Assembly (NCBI RefSeq): GCF_963576615.1 | Contig: NC_088714.1 | Span: forward strand, 46,099,772 to 46,163,771 | Direction of reading: 5' to 3' | Length of the DNA stretch: 64,000 nt | DNA from: Watersipora subatra | Lineage: Eukaryota > Bryozoa > Gymnolaemata > Cheilostomatida > Watersiporidae | Shown here: positions 20,201-28,992 of the stretch, piece after piece | How positions within the stretch are numbered: the stretch's first letter is position 1 | Layout: every line of letters starts with the position of its first letter | Program-made: the position numbers and the translations under genes | Notes under the pieces: generated by a model | The model's input: only the letters and a program-made list of their open reading frames with translations | What the model was told of the DNA's origin: nothing | The model's database searches: none

Positions 20201-23011
20201 CCTTCTTCGGATTAACCGACACTTTTTAACTTTGTGTCTAACGGAACAGTACTATTAGACATTGTTTCATATTTTCTTTCATCGCTAGAGGCACTAATCG
20301 GAGATTCTGATTAATGCGCCCTAGTGGTGAAAGAAAAAGCCACAGAATAGCCGCACCCTTATATAAGCCGCATGGCTCAAATCGTCAGAAAAAACCGCGG
20401 CTAATAGTCTGAAAAGTACGGCATATGTTAAGCACAAATAAATTTTCTATGCAGACTTTTTTATTACTCGAGTGACGCTCGGGTACAAGTACAGCTTATG
20501 GTGTAAAATAGCAAGTACAAGCTTAGCAAGTACAGTTTATGGAGTTATGGTGTAAAATGTTGAAAAAATATTTGACCGAAGTTGTTTTCTCACCTTGAAA
20601 CGGATTAAAATTTACGTAAATTTATTTTAATGGGAAAAATTGTTTCGGAAAACAACTCGGTTTTCGAACAACCTTCCGGAATGGATTATGTTCGAGAACC
20701 GAGGTTTATGGTGAATTGGAGTGCCCCGGGTTTGCATAAACCAAGTTATAAAATATTACAAGCTCGAGGTTGTGAAAATAAGGTGCAATATACTGATATT
20801 ACAGTAGAATAACTGTAGATCTGGTTATTTTAACAATGGTACACCGACAGGCACCCGTTAGCTAATAGATATAAAACTATGTATGTGCTGTAAAACTCCA
20901 ACTTATTGCTTTTACCAGGAACTCAAGTTTACAACGCACTAGTTATAAACCAATTTCGAAGAACTCGGCTTCTGCAAACGGGGAAAATCTGCTCGCAAGC
21001 ATGTTGAAAGACCCGAGTTACGGTTTCCGAGTTGGCAATGATCCAACTCGCTCTTAACAACTCAATTGTTTTCATCATTTTTTTTAAAGATTTTCTCTAG
21101 CTATATTTCTCATATGGAATTTTTTTTGGGTGCATCATTAAACATCCTTGATATAATTTTTATGTTTGTTCATATCCGGTGTTCATTCAGTTCCTTGTCA
21201 GGTTCTAGAAACAAAACTCTTTCATTTTTCATTTGAAAAAGAAGTGGCCCGGCTCCTACATAGGTTGTTTTTTAGTTTGCTTTTTACATTCTACAATCGT
21301 TTTTGTTTATTTATGTTTATATAAATAAATATGCGCAAATATCGCCAATATAAATAATTTAAATATATATTTGAATTATTATTATTAATTATTAAATTAT
21401 ATATAATATGCGCAAATGCGACTCTGTAAATGAGACACCCCAATTACTAACTGTGCTTGTTTTTACAAACCCGGGTTAGCTTTGCGTAACACAGCTTGAG
21501 TTCATCAAAAAGCCAGCCTGGGTTTTTTGAACAGCAACCCAAGTTCAACAACTTGGTTTGAGAACATGGAACACAGGGCACTGTAAAAGGGTGGTCACAC
21601 GAAAGCCGAAACGAACTAAACGACGCAAAACCACGTCGGTATCAGTTGTAAACTGTTTGGTCGAAGACATTTCTGGTCGAAACGAACCATTTCGGTCCTG
21701 CTCGAAATTTCGTAGCCGAACCCCTGCTCATATTGGCTGGTTAAAAACCCAGCGAGCACGCCGCACATTTTTCCTTATGTGTGTGAGCAAAGTTGAAAAA
21801 GAAATGGGACGATCTTTTTATTTCGTAAATTAAACAACATGAAGCAATTTACGACCAGGCTCACCCAGACTTGTGATTGTGTTGCATAAATGAAAGATGT
21901 TACACTGAGTTTTGCATAAATGTAAGAAAATGGTTTTGGTTTTCTTTCGTGTAGAATAGAAGTAATGTGTCATACCCTTCCTGATGAAGTATCGTTGACT
22001 GATTTATTTATGTAAAACCACAGGGCTATAAGGACTGCTTTTGTTTGTTATGTACTCAGCATAGAAAAACATTCATATGCTAACAAAAAATATAATTTTG
22101 TTGATGGGAAGGGTTGGCAAAATCTTTGCAACGAGTGATTTGTTTTGAGCAGCTAAACGATCTTTTGATAAATCTGCTGCGTAATTATAATTAATTTTTC
22201 CTCAAAGCTTTTTTGTTAACAATAAAAATATTTACCTCAAATACATAAAAACTACCAATGAAACATTGTTCTGTATCCTTGCATAATTGCATAAGGTATC
22301 TAGGAAGTGAAGTGACTCCGGATGCCGTGTGACATGTAGCTTAGCCTAACCAAACAAACCTCCGAACCAAACCTAAGTCGGTTCGGCCATCGTGTGACCA
22401 TGGCTTTAGGCTCCATAGAAGTTCCACTGTACGTTATTAAAAGATATACGTCACTGAAAGTTATGAAATTTTAAATTTACAGTGGTTCGAAAACCTTTAG
22501 TTGTTTTATTTGCTTTCAATTTAGTTGTCCTGCACAAACTTTTTCTTCATGATATGAAGTTTGATAGGTACAGTAACTGTTGTTTGAAAAAGTTTGAAAA
22601 CATTTGCAGTTGTTTTTATTTTTTCTCTCAACTTATTTCAACTACACAAAACACTTCTCTCATGATATGTAGTTTGAAAATTAGAATGGCAAATGTTGAT
22701 ATAGGTTAAATACAAATCAATTTTCTGTCCAAATAATTTTTTATTACCCTGGCAACGCCGGGTAGCACAGGTAGTTTAATGTATATTAACAAACAAATTC
22801 CGTGTCTTGCTAACTTTGCAAACACCTATAGCTTTATAGTCTAGACTCTAGAGAGACCATATGACTAATTTTATCCTTGGACAATATAAACCTATATACT
22901 TTTAAGCTAGAACCATACAAAAGGCTGGTTAATAACGTACCCGCCGAGCTGGCCTTCTAATCGTTGTACACCACGAGGTCCTGTTACAATGCTGTAGTTG
23001 TAAATCTCCAT
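5030..23011 (-). CDS. Split gene: SANTA-like N-terminus with C-terminal coiled coil
   Basis: Five minus-strand exons join in frame: 23015-22941, 17559-17434, 11424-11362, 9551-9399 and 5294-5030. Every junction is phase 2 with AG/GT signals. From the ATG at 23011-23009 the product is 225 residues. Residues 1-55 carry the pattern I-x(8)-V-x(3)-LEGQL...W-KTS-x-I...V-I-T-A-GN-x-x-Y-x-L, like the first two thirds of a SANTA domain (the centromere-associated domain of MIS18BP1/KNL2). The usual C-terminal SANTA aromatic motif is not found, so an exon may be missing or the match may be chance. Residues 67-87 are acidic (YFDDDRSIASNFDEEPEEET), 88-138 are Ser/Arg-rich with SPRK, and about 139-180 form a charged coiled coil (LARRYTRAKEYHRELMTEF...). 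Splicing is well supported; the function is tentative. The first and last exons are uncertain. Confidence 0.65.
6445..6935 (-). mobile_element. family M element carrying a tRNA-like segment, copy 1
   Basis: Reverse-strand relative of 48295-48815. It shares the block 'GTTACC(A)TTCAAATCGAATTTGAGAACTCG', the 'GCAAAAACTTCACAT' block, and a tRNA-like part with 'GATAGATCGTCATATGTGTC', 'GGCGATCAATTGGTGCAGGTGTTACAGC' and 'GAGTATCGTCAAAAG' (read on the minus strand). The outer ends are eroded. A TA-rich palindromic tract at 6685-6735 separates the two parts. Confidence 0.55.
7323..8556 (-). mobile_element. Tigger-like element with internal deletion, copy 1
   Basis: Complete element: inverted ends CAGTCATACTTCAACTTACGAG and CAGTAATACTTCAACTTACGAG, flanked by TA on both sides. 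Minus-strand coding remnants are the CENP-B-type N-terminal helix-turn-helix (KKKQMITVDIKRK...YAKCVCVIQIARQYDRN...IIKQKD) and the C-terminal tail (GRQRQTSLDRFILKRPASRE). The whole DDE catalytic core is missing. Copies at 44053-45301 and 56007-57012 have the same gap, so the deleted form itself was mobilised. Confidence 0.9.
8920..9063 (-). mobile_element. truncated hAT end
   Basis: The sequence 'AGAGCCACATATGGCTCGCGGAGCC...GGTTCCCGACCCC' matches the typical subterminal/terminal pattern of Charlie-type hAT ends (repeated GAGCC/GGCTC motifs running into CCCGACCCC). The partner end is not visible nearby, so this is a fragment. Confidence 0.5.
9085..9336 (-). mobile_element. family M partial copy
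   Basis: Reverse strand begins at 'TACAGTACACTCCTATGGTGTTAACC' and shares the 'AAAACTT.ACAT' and 'CGTA...TTGTCAA' blocks with the copies at 6445-6935 and 48295-48815. The tRNA-like half is absent. Confidence 0.45.
9399..9551 (-). CDS. Exon: Ser/Arg-rich linker of the SANTA-like gene
   Basis: Acceptor GATTCATTGTAG before 9551, donor GGTGTTAG|GTGAGTC at 9399. It is 153 nt, phase 2 in and phase 2 out. Reads ELLDESEPVGSIPSSRKRNQ then TYQISPRKSVTVDGAFERSR and GVRAADASGV. SPRK and several Ser/Thr-Pro or basic-Ser sites could be phosphorylation targets (inference). Confidence 0.8.
10585..11264. mobile_element. piggyBac-like MITE
   Basis: TTAA at 10585-10588 followed by CTCTTTCACTACC; the opposite end is GGCAGCGACAGAG followed by TTAA at 11261-11264, imperfect inverted repeats of about 13 bp. 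680 bp, close in size to the copies at 12232-12909 and 61979-62636. No ORF of note. Confidence 0.65.
11362..11424 (-). CDS. Exon: acidic segment of the SANTA-like gene
   Basis: A 63-nt exon between acceptor AATTTTTCAG and donor ACCAT|GTAAGTTG. Phase 2 in and out. Codes YFDDDRSIASNFDEEPEEET plus the split Ser and Met codons at its edges. Ten of the twenty full codons are Asp or Glu. Confidence 0.75.
11954..13106. mobile_element. hAT non-autonomous element with TTCACAGT duplication
   Basis: Perfect 8-bp target duplication TTCACAGT at 11946-11953 and 13107-13114. Terminal inverted repeats TAGACCTGCACGAT / ATCGTGCAGGTCTA. Subterminal GGTTTCGGTTT and CCGGTTAACCGG motifs. About 60% of the present length is a younger TTAA-flanked MITE inserted inside (12232-12909), so the original element was about 475 bp. 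No transposase. Confidence 0.92.
12232..12909. mobile_element. piggyBac-like MITE nested in a hAT element
   Basis: Ends TTATCCCTCCCGCTGCC (mutated TTAACCCTTTCACTGCC) and TTGGCAGTGAAAGAG-TTAA. Aligns along its length with 61979-62636 in reverse orientation (blocks TTTTATGCGTTTTCTA, CATAACC..CGGTCTTTA, GACAGTGTTGTC, TGGCTGGCA). 678 bp. Confidence 0.75.
13715..14447 (+). mobile_element. family H 'GGTCACACG' MITE, copy 1 (3' truncated)
   Basis: Starts GGCGTGGTCACACGAGCACC right after TTAA. It aligns with 21587-22407 and 58779-59601 over the whole length, including 'GATGAAGTATCGTTGACTGA' and 'GGGAAGGGTTGGCAAAATC'. The right end stops at 'TCTAGGAAGCGAAGTGACG', where family A-like sequence begins. 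No coding region. Confidence 0.8.
14448..14511 (+). mobile_element. family A right-end fragment
   Basis: 'GCGCCCTACGATGCTAAC.CCGTAACGAATTAATGGC...ACTG' matches the right end of family A (CGCCTTACGA...GGAACGAATTAAAATC). It sits exactly where the family H copy is cut off. Confidence 0.45.
14931..15863 (+). mobile_element. family A pogo/Tigger-like element, copy 2
   Basis: Begins TA-CAGTGCGGCCTCGGG and ends GACGGAGCACTG. Shares TTATACGACTTTTTCGCCTTACGA, the 'TTGGCTGTCGGTGTGCTTATGAC' block and 'CGACCGAAAGAGACAAAATGACCGA' with 34446-34830. 933 bp, no transposase domain. Confidence 0.65.
16347..17249. mobile_element. family I long-TIR element flanked by TTAA, copy 1
   Basis: TTAA (16343-16346 and 17250-17253) flanks inverted ends AGGTTGACTTGCAACAAAAT / ATTTTGTTGCAAGTCAATCT. 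The terminal inverted repeats extend about 170 bp (including 'GATTCACCATG', 'TTGTGTTGTAGGTGCCAAATATGTGG' and its complement). Copies at 30492-31353 and 36409-37284. A 74-codon minus-strand frame at 16882-17106 lies in the arm and shows no domain. Confidence 0.85.
17434..17559 (-). CDS. Exon: core of the SANTA-like domain
   Basis: Acceptor CTGTTTATGCAG, 126 nt, donor CTAAAAG|GTATGT. Phase 2 in and out. Reads VDGPLWKTSCIKQVKGDYVI followed by TAGNRLYRLMCRNTKQNTTT. The W-x-[ST]-x-x-I ... T-x-x-G-x-x-Y-x-L spacing is that of the middle of SANTA domains, one residue shorter than vertebrate MIS18BP1 as I recall the family. The domain call is inference; the exon is strongly marked. Confidence 0.7.
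18073..18324 (+). CDS. candidate exon coding a charged helix, no start codon
   Basis: Open plus-strand frame from 18073 to TAA at 18322-18324. After a good acceptor (CCACCAATTTTCAG, exon from 18154) it reads AYQHAKERRRAYRLIEELKE then VKEKSHTLTHMEYIMIGK, a typical amphipathic/coiled-coil composition. Upstream codons (RKKENTNGPAVSQKYPTNF) also look coding, so the exon may begin near 18092 (acceptor CTACATCTAG). There is no ATG at the front. It lies on the opposite strand within the intron between the first two exons of the SANTA-like gene. Function unknown. Confidence 0.35.
   Translation, partial: KALLHLARKKENTNGPAVSQKYPTNFQAYQHAKERRRAYRLIEELKEVKEKSHTLTHMEYIMIGKVKTANISSVIMKKKQKIL
18617..19712. 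mobile_element. family J element with CCCTAGG ends and TA duplication
   Basis: TA-CCCTAGGTCACTTAT at the left and ATAAGTGTCCTAGGG-TA at the right form inverted ends with TA target duplication. Subterminal TTCGC/GCGAA motifs are mirrored in both halves, and 'TTTTAACG' occurs in both. Two further partial CCCTAGG ends are stacked just left (18541-18616). Coding frames of 70-100 codons inside have no recognisable domain. Confidence 0.55.
20165..20460 (+). repeat. family K repeat, copy 1
   Basis: Shares 'TTATATAAGCCGC', 'ATTAATGCGCCCTAGTGGTGAAA', 'GCGGCTAATAGTC.GAAA.TACGG' and 'AACGGAACAGT' with 61470-61760, which is in the opposite orientation. The 'TAAGCCGC...CGCGGCTAATAGTC' motif is an internal inverted pair. 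No coding capacity. Confidence 0.6.
21587..22407 (+). mobile_element. family H MITE, copy 2 (full length)
   Basis: AAGGGTGGTCACACGAAAGC at the left; CCATCGTGTGACCATGGCTTT at the right. About 820 bp. A 91-codon frame at 21558-21833 starts in flanking DNA and is not conserved in frame in the other copies. Confidence 0.8.
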
Positions 23012-23015
23012 GTCA
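22941..23015 (-). CDS. Exon: N-terminal part of the SANTA-like gene
   Basis: Acceptor GGTATAATTTTAG, 75 nt, donor CTCGGCGG|GTACGT. Reads D then MEIYNYSIVTGPRGVQRLEG and QLG; the ATG at 23011-23009 is the likely start because the only candidate upstream exon carries an in-frame TAG. It joins the 17559 exon as ...QLGG-VDGPLW in phase 2. Confidence 0.65.
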
Positions 23016-23499
23016 CTAAAATTATACCGAAACAGTTGTTAGCGTTGAGTCAATGAGTAAAAAGACTATCAATATACTTTAGATGATGATAATAAAGTGT
23101 CTCTTTAGAAACCAATTATGGAACGTGTGGATGGACTCTAGCGCAAGTAAGGCAGTCAGACAATATAATACAGCAGGGCTGGGCAAAGTGCAGCTCAAGA
23201 GCCGCATGCAGTTTTTTGCAAATATTGTTGCGACTCTTTCAACTCTGAAAATTCAAATTTTTTTGACGTATATAAAAATATACTTATAATATACTGTACA
23301 AAACTACATGCATTGTGACATATTAGGCTTATCTAAAAGTGCACTATTACTGCGTTATATATACAGCCTACACATGCATCATGAGCCATAATTCATCCCA
23401 TCATGTACATGTAGCTTTTCTGATGTAATAACGTCTGTTGCTGACCTAATAAGCTAAAAAAAAGCATCAAAAGCTAAATAAATTTCAAAAATCACTAAC

Positions 23500-25290
23500 T
23501 TCTTCAGAAAATATGCTAGTTTTTTTCACAGCTACTGATAAAGGCGCTACAGAAGCTTCTCTACGTGTCTCAAAGATTCTAGCAAAAGCAATGCTTCCCT
23601 ATTCCCATACTGAGATTGTAGAAGAATGCATGGTTGAGGCTATCGAAACACTTCAGATAGCGTGATGTGATTGGTAAAGTCACGGCAATACCACTTTCTA
23701 GGAAAACTGCCACTGGTAGAATTGCAAGCATTAATCATTATCTCAGAATGACTTTGCTAACCCATGTAGACCAGGCGGATTACTTTTCAATCGCCATTGA
23801 TGAATCTACTAATATAATGGATGTTGCTCAATTAGCAGTCTTCGTAAGGTATGTAGGCTACTGTGTGTACACTAATTGGTAATCATTTTTACCATGCATT
23901 TGCAAGCATAAGTCATACAAGTGCATTTTAAAAGACAGTAAAGAGAGAAAACAACTACAAGTAGAAAATGTTGCACTTATTTTATATTTGTTTCAAAGTG
24001 ACTAACCCGCTCATTTATACTACATGCTTCTTTATAAAGCATCGGTATGTTTTTTTTATAAAGCATAGTATTATGCTTTAGTCTTATACCCTGTGTTGCA
24101 GATTCTTTGATGGTGAAGAAATGAAGGAGCTTCTTACTTTGGTTGGATTAGAAGGAGAAGCCACTGGGCAGGCTACCCATGATGCCCTCATTAAAGAAAT
24201 TTATAATATGAAGATACCTCTCCACAAATGCATATCCGTAACAACAGATGGCGCACCAGCCATGGTTGGAAGAGATCAAGGTGTCATAGCTAGATTGAAG
24301 AAGGATATGCCATCAATGCTAGCATTTCATTGCATCATCCACTCAACAGTTTTATGCGAAAAACTAAATGATCACTTTCAACAGCTAACGTGTAAGGCTA
24401 TGAAGATGATCAACTTCCTCAGAAATCAATCAGTTCTCAGACACAGAAACTTAAGGAAGTTTCTCAAAAAAAAACGTGCCACTTGTGAAGATTTACTAAC
24501 ATACAATAACATTAGATGGCTAAGTAAGGGAAATGCTCTGTCGATGTTGTGAAGTATTCGTCAGGAGCTAACCAATTTCTAAATACATGCATCAGCCTGA
24601 ATTCAAAAGTTTCAAGAGATGATGAGCTCTTCTAAAGATATGAGTGACCTTGCCTTCCTTGTTGACATCGGTGGCCAATTGAATGATTTGAACCTCAAGC
24701 TTCAAGGGAAGAACAAGACTATCATTAATACACTACCAGCTGTTCAAGTCTTCTCCCATAAGTTGGAGTTGTTTCTGGTGGATGTGCAAGGTGATATGCT
24801 TCACTTTCTTACTCTAAAAGCATTTTTAGATGATGATGATGATGAAATGGCGTCTTGTACAGCTGAGTATACTCACTTTATAGAAAAGCTGCAACAAGAG
24901 TTTAGCAATCGATTTAGTCAGTTTCAATCATTGAAACATATCATACAACTCATAAAAGCACCTCAGAAGGCAAAGCCTAGTGGAGAGTGGGTTACTCAGT
25001 TCAGTCAGTCGACATTGAAAAGTGCTAATGTCTCATCTCTGCAACTGGAGTTGTGTAACCTCAAAAGTATAGATATAGATGAAATTGGGTTCTACTTGAA
25101 AGCTTCAACAAAGGCTGACTTGAAAGCTTCAACCAAGGCTGAATATCCACAGCTTGCTCAACTAGGAAGATGGTTGTACACTGTGTTTGCTGTCACATAT
25201 ATATGTAAATCAGCATTTTTATACATGAATAATATCAAGAGCAAGTTGAGATCCACTTTGACCCAAGATCTTTTGTGCCAGCTCCTATGA
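23500..25290 (+). pseudogene. hAT transposase (ZBED5/SCAND3-like), broken
   Basis: Translations match the domesticated/Charlie-like hAT family in order: an 'ASLRVSKILAKAMLPYS...EECMVEAIETL' block, then a TGA and frame change at about 23662, 'FSIAIDESTNIMDVAQLAVF' (RNase H-like first Asp), and a 253-bp intron 23849-24101 (GTATGT...TTGCAG, phase 2). Then 'CISVTTDGAPAMVGRDQGV', 'AFHCIIHSTVLCEKL', 'NNIRWLSKGNAL', a stop at 24550, and 'DLAFLVDIGGQLNDLNLKLQ'. The C-terminal dimerisation part ends 'TYICKSAFLYMNNIKSKLRS'. The N-terminal BED finger was not found. A KASTKAD/KASTKAE repeat near 25100-25140 is a short in-frame tandem duplication. Stops and frameshifts make it inactive. Confidence 0.9.
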
Positions 25291-25356
25291 ATAGCATGCT
25301 GCAGTAGAGAGCCAGACTACTAAAAGATAATGAGCAGCCATAAACAATTCCATGTA

Positions 25357-25545
25357 CATACCTGCCAACTCTCACGCATTGGGCGTGAGACTCACGCAAT
25401 CACCCCAAAGAAAAAATGAAAATGCGTGAGAAATGCGTGAGATTTTTGCCCCAACGTCCACAATTTTATATATACTATTATTGATACATCAATTGCCCCA
25501 AAACCAAATCTCACGCATTGCCCCACTCTTGGGTTGGCAGGTTTG
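25357..25545. mobile_element. small hAT-type MITE nested in the hAT element
   Basis: 189 bp. Ends CATACCTGCCAACTCTCACG and CTTGGGTTGGCAGGTTTG (inverted). 8-bp duplication TCCATGTA at 25349-25356 and 25546-25553. Internal repeated 'TCACGCATT/AATGCGTGAG' motifs on both strands. Confidence 0.9.
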
Positions 25546-25563
25546 TCCATGTATCTCACTAAA

Positions 25564-25845
25564 CTTTACGTTACACAAAGCTCTTTAGGCTCACATCAAC
25601 ATTATTCAATGTTATTGTAAAAATATTTTAATAAATAAATTTAATTACAATACCACTACCAAACTTGTATTAACAGTATGATGTTATAATGTAGCTCTTC
25701 ATGAAATGATATACTGTTATACAAAGCTCTTTAGGCTCACTTCAACATTATTCAATGCTATTGTAAAAGTATTCTAATAAATAAATTTTATTACAACCAC
25801 TACCAAACTTGTATTATCAGTATGAAATGTTATACTGATACACAT
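25564..25845 (+). repeat. ~155-bp tandem duplication
   Basis: 'CAAAGCTCTTTAGGCTCAC.TCAACATTATTCAATG' through 'CTACCAAACTTGTATTA.CAGTATG' occurs at about 25564-25690 and again at 25719-25845 with scattered differences. It lies in the 3' non-coding part of the hAT element. Confidence 0.85.
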
Positions 25846-26793
25846 ATTATGCGGCTCCCAAAAATCTTGCAGCTTTGAAATTTGGCTCTTTGAGAAAAAA
25901 CTTTGCCCACCCCTGTAATACAGTCACACGTGCATGCTTAAGTGCAAATAAATTATAGGGCTACGCAATTCGAAACTATAGGCAAGTTGAATTGAACCGA
26001 GCGATTAATACCGGTAGCCAGAACAAGACGTGAAAACTATTTATACAGCGAATTTGTGGCGGGATTTCAAATCCCACGTGAGCCGGATAACCATAGATCA
26101 TAGGCCGTAGATTATCGAACTCAAAACCCCTGAAATGGCCAAGGTCATTCCAAGAGTTTTTAGTTCAAGGCCATAAACCGAGGCAGTTTATGAACTTTAT
26201 GTTGCATTTCCGTTGGCATATTTTTTCATTGGCAATTTTTGCGCTTACCAGATTTGATAGTGTAGAGTTCCTATCTAATGAGTTACAGTGCTCACAATTT
26301 TTACCTGTGGGAGAAATCTGAGGTTGGTAAACATTAAAAAGTCTTACATCAAACTGTTATTGGCCCTTTACTGAGTGAGTCACAATTTGTCAATTTATTG
26401 CGAAGGTCAAGATCAAAGTATCGCCATCTAAAATTTATTTTTCTCGGCACGCATGCACGGTTTGAGCTTTGACATGGCTTGTGTAGCCAACATAAATAGT
26501 TTTGAAAAAAATCATTTGACAACATTAACTGACCACACAAGTCACACACTTAGTCACTGTTTAAAAGCTGAAAAATACTTTTTAAAGAGCTTAAAATGTA
26601 TGTTTTCAATGGTGTATACCTTCAACTTAAATCAGGTTGTGTCGGGTTATATGTTTATAAATTGACACAAAAAATGGAAATATAAAATAGTAAATTGGTA
26701 CAATTAAGAAAGTATATTTATAGTTTAAATGTACGTGTTGCAATCACAGGATGTAGAATGTTAGACAATGGATAGAATATGAATTTTACTTAC

Positions 26794-26812
26794 CTACTGA
26801 CATCCTAAATCA
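26794..26812 (-). other. possible 19-nt 5' microexon of the SANTA-like gene
   Basis: TTACTTTGCAG | 19 nt | GTAAGTAAAA on the minus strand, upstream of the 23015 exon. It contains an out-of-frame ATG and, in the gene's frame, a TAG, so it would be untranslated. Low certainty because it is so short. Confidence 0.25.
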
Positions 26813-27257
26813 CTGCAAAGTAATAATGAGAAAAAGTTGCAACTCTGCGCCTACGAAAGGAATCTTATTGCATGAGGAGATAAATCCTAAAACATGATTT
26901 TTATCAAATTTTTCACAGAAGTGGAAATGGCAGCGATATTATGGTAGCTGATTTTGTTCAAAATGAGCTATCTACCTTCAGTATTAGTATGAGTCCAATT
27001 TTCCTTATATATGGATAGTCGTCACTTCAGTTGTGTTTGTCGTTAGGTGCAGAGGACTCCGGTTAGCTTGTGCTATAGTGTGTTCTTCACTGTCTACGTG
27101 AGTGTCGATGCCAGTAGGTGGGAAGTAGTCTAGTGATGGTTAGGTTACGGTTCTAAAACAAGGCTAATCTAATGCTATGGTTTGTGTAACGATGCCTTAT
27201 ATATATATATATTTATATATATAGTGACTATATATAAACTATATATAAATGTATATA

Positions 27258-28391
27258 CAGTGAAACATGGATAACTCGCCCTCGGATATAGCGAACACAT
27301 GGTTAACTCGACTGGATTTGCTTGGTCCGTTCCCACGCAATGATAAATGGCTCTATATAACTCGAACTCAACACTGTTATAACGAACTGTTTTTTGCCCA
27401 ACGGCTACCGAAACGGTTGCTATCGCTTTAGAAAATCACTTTATTCCAAGCCATAGAGGTAAACCTCAACTTTTCGTAATTCATAAGCGTCGTTACTACC
27501 TCCATCGGCAAAATATTTTTGTCAACGACTGTTCTAAAGGTTTGGTGAAATTTGATTTATACTGCTATACGATGAATAGCACGGACTAGCCGGGTCACTG
27601 GTGCAAGGATTTTCGCCACGCACATACAAAACAAAAAAAGCATGATGTTTTGGTTTTGTATTTGCGTGGCGAAAATCCTTGAGTGCGTGACCCGGCTAGC
27701 CCGTGATGAATAGTTTTCCGACGTTGATTCCGTGTTGAATCAACGTCGGAATGTTGAATGTTTAAAACGTCTTAAAAATTGTTGTAAGTAATTAAACGTA
27801 TACGTTGTCTTAGCTAAAAAAAACTATTCATCGTTTGGCCTAAACACAGAATACGCGTGTACATTCAATAAGTATCCATTCAAAAAATGTTAGTGATATA
27901 CAATGTACCGTAAAACCTCGTAAAACTTTTAATTGAACTGCCTCGGAGTGTTGCTCTTAACGAATGCCAGGTAAAGTAAGGGAATCTTTGCATAAACTTC
28001 AAGAAAAAACGGCAAAATTGATCGTGGGTAAAGCGCTGAAAAGAAAAAGATGTCTTTTCTTTTGAGCATTTCAGCAACGATCAAGTTTTGCCAATGTCAA
28101 TCTAAAAAACGTCCTGGCAATAACATCACCTCAAACAACAAACCAATCTCAAGTGATAGAAAAATCTCTATACTTTTTGATAAAAGCGTTTTAAACTTTA
28201 CATTAGAAGCATTTAATTTGAAACAAGCCATTTGTGCTTTTGATTTATATTATAGTTTGTATATGTTCATGTATCTACTAGTAAATAAGTAAATACATGG
28301 ACTTATGACAGTGCTCTGATAACTTGAACGCTCTGATAATTCGAACACTTTTGCTCGGTCCCTTGAAGTTTGAGTTATCCGAGTTTCACTG
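27258..28391. mobile_element. family B pogo-like element, copy 1
   Basis: TA-CAGTGAAACATGGATAACTCG at the left; CGGATAACTCAAACTTCAAG...(reverse) ending GAGTTTCACTG-TA at the right. CAGT ends with TA duplication fit the pogo/Tigger group. Contains the hairpin insertion 27580-27705, a second small hairpin at 27717-27748, and a family C-like core. An 80-codon plus frame at 28050-28292 is shared with copy 2 and has no known domain. Confidence 0.85.
27580..27705. mobile_element. 126-bp hairpin MITE with ATGAATAG duplication
   Basis: Arms of about 55 bp beginning CACGG.CTAGCCGGGTCAC and containing AAGGATTTTCGCCACGCACA pair across a short spacer. ATGAATAG occurs at 27572-27579 and 27706-27713. Eight-base duplication and CA...TG ends suggest a hAT-type MITE. 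Confidence 0.85.
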
Positions 28392-28424
28392 TATATATAT
28401 ATAACTGTATATATGACTATATAT

Positions 28425-28467
28425 AAATCACAAAAGTGATGAGCAAAGCTCATCACTTTTGTGATTT
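28425..28467. repeat. perfect palindrome, 20-bp arms, 3-nt loop
   Basis: AAATCACAAAAGTGATGAGC, AAA, then the exact reverse complement. The sequence lies just outside family B copy 1. Each arm also contains the shorter ATCACAAAAGTGAT palindrome. Confidence 0.95.
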
Positions 28468-28888
28468 GAGCACTCTGGTGTCAGCACATTGACTTTCTTA
28501 AAGTCTGTGAGGCAACTTAGTTGTTTCGCGGCAGGAAGTAAACTCTCATTGGTAATGGGATTTGTGTCCCTTGCCTAAGCTCTGAGCTGCACTGATGACG
28601 CTTCAATAGCCGAAACAGTACTGTCTGTAGCATGAGTATATATATATATATATATATATACATACATGTATATACTCAGACTCCTATTCAGTCCATCCAT
28701 TTATATAGAAGTAGCTTAATAGTTATATTCATTCTATGTCTAGCAACTCAGGAAACAACATCAGTTAATTGTATACTAACATTTGATCGATCAACATGTA
28801 TATTGTATCGTAATATCTTACGTTTAGACTGCTATTCTAACCCCAACCCAGACTGTAGAGGGTTGGTTGAATGTGTACGTACAGTAGC

Positions 28889-28928
<40 letters not shown>

Positions 28929-28992
28929 GCTACTGTAGAGGGTATAACCCAGACTGTAGAGGGTTGGTTGAAGGTGTACGTACAGTAGCGTA

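Larger units (their letters stand above)
23174..25915 (+). mobile_element. hAT element with 8-bp duplication TAATACAG
   Basis: Ends CAGGGCTGGGCAAAGT and ACTTTGCCCACCCCTG, with TAATACAG at 23166-23173 and 25916-25923. Both subterminal regions carry GAGCC/GGCTC-type motifs. The inside holds a broken hAT transposase (23500-25290), a nested MITE (25357-25545) and a ~155-bp tandem duplication (25564-25845). 2742 bp. Confidence 0.95.
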
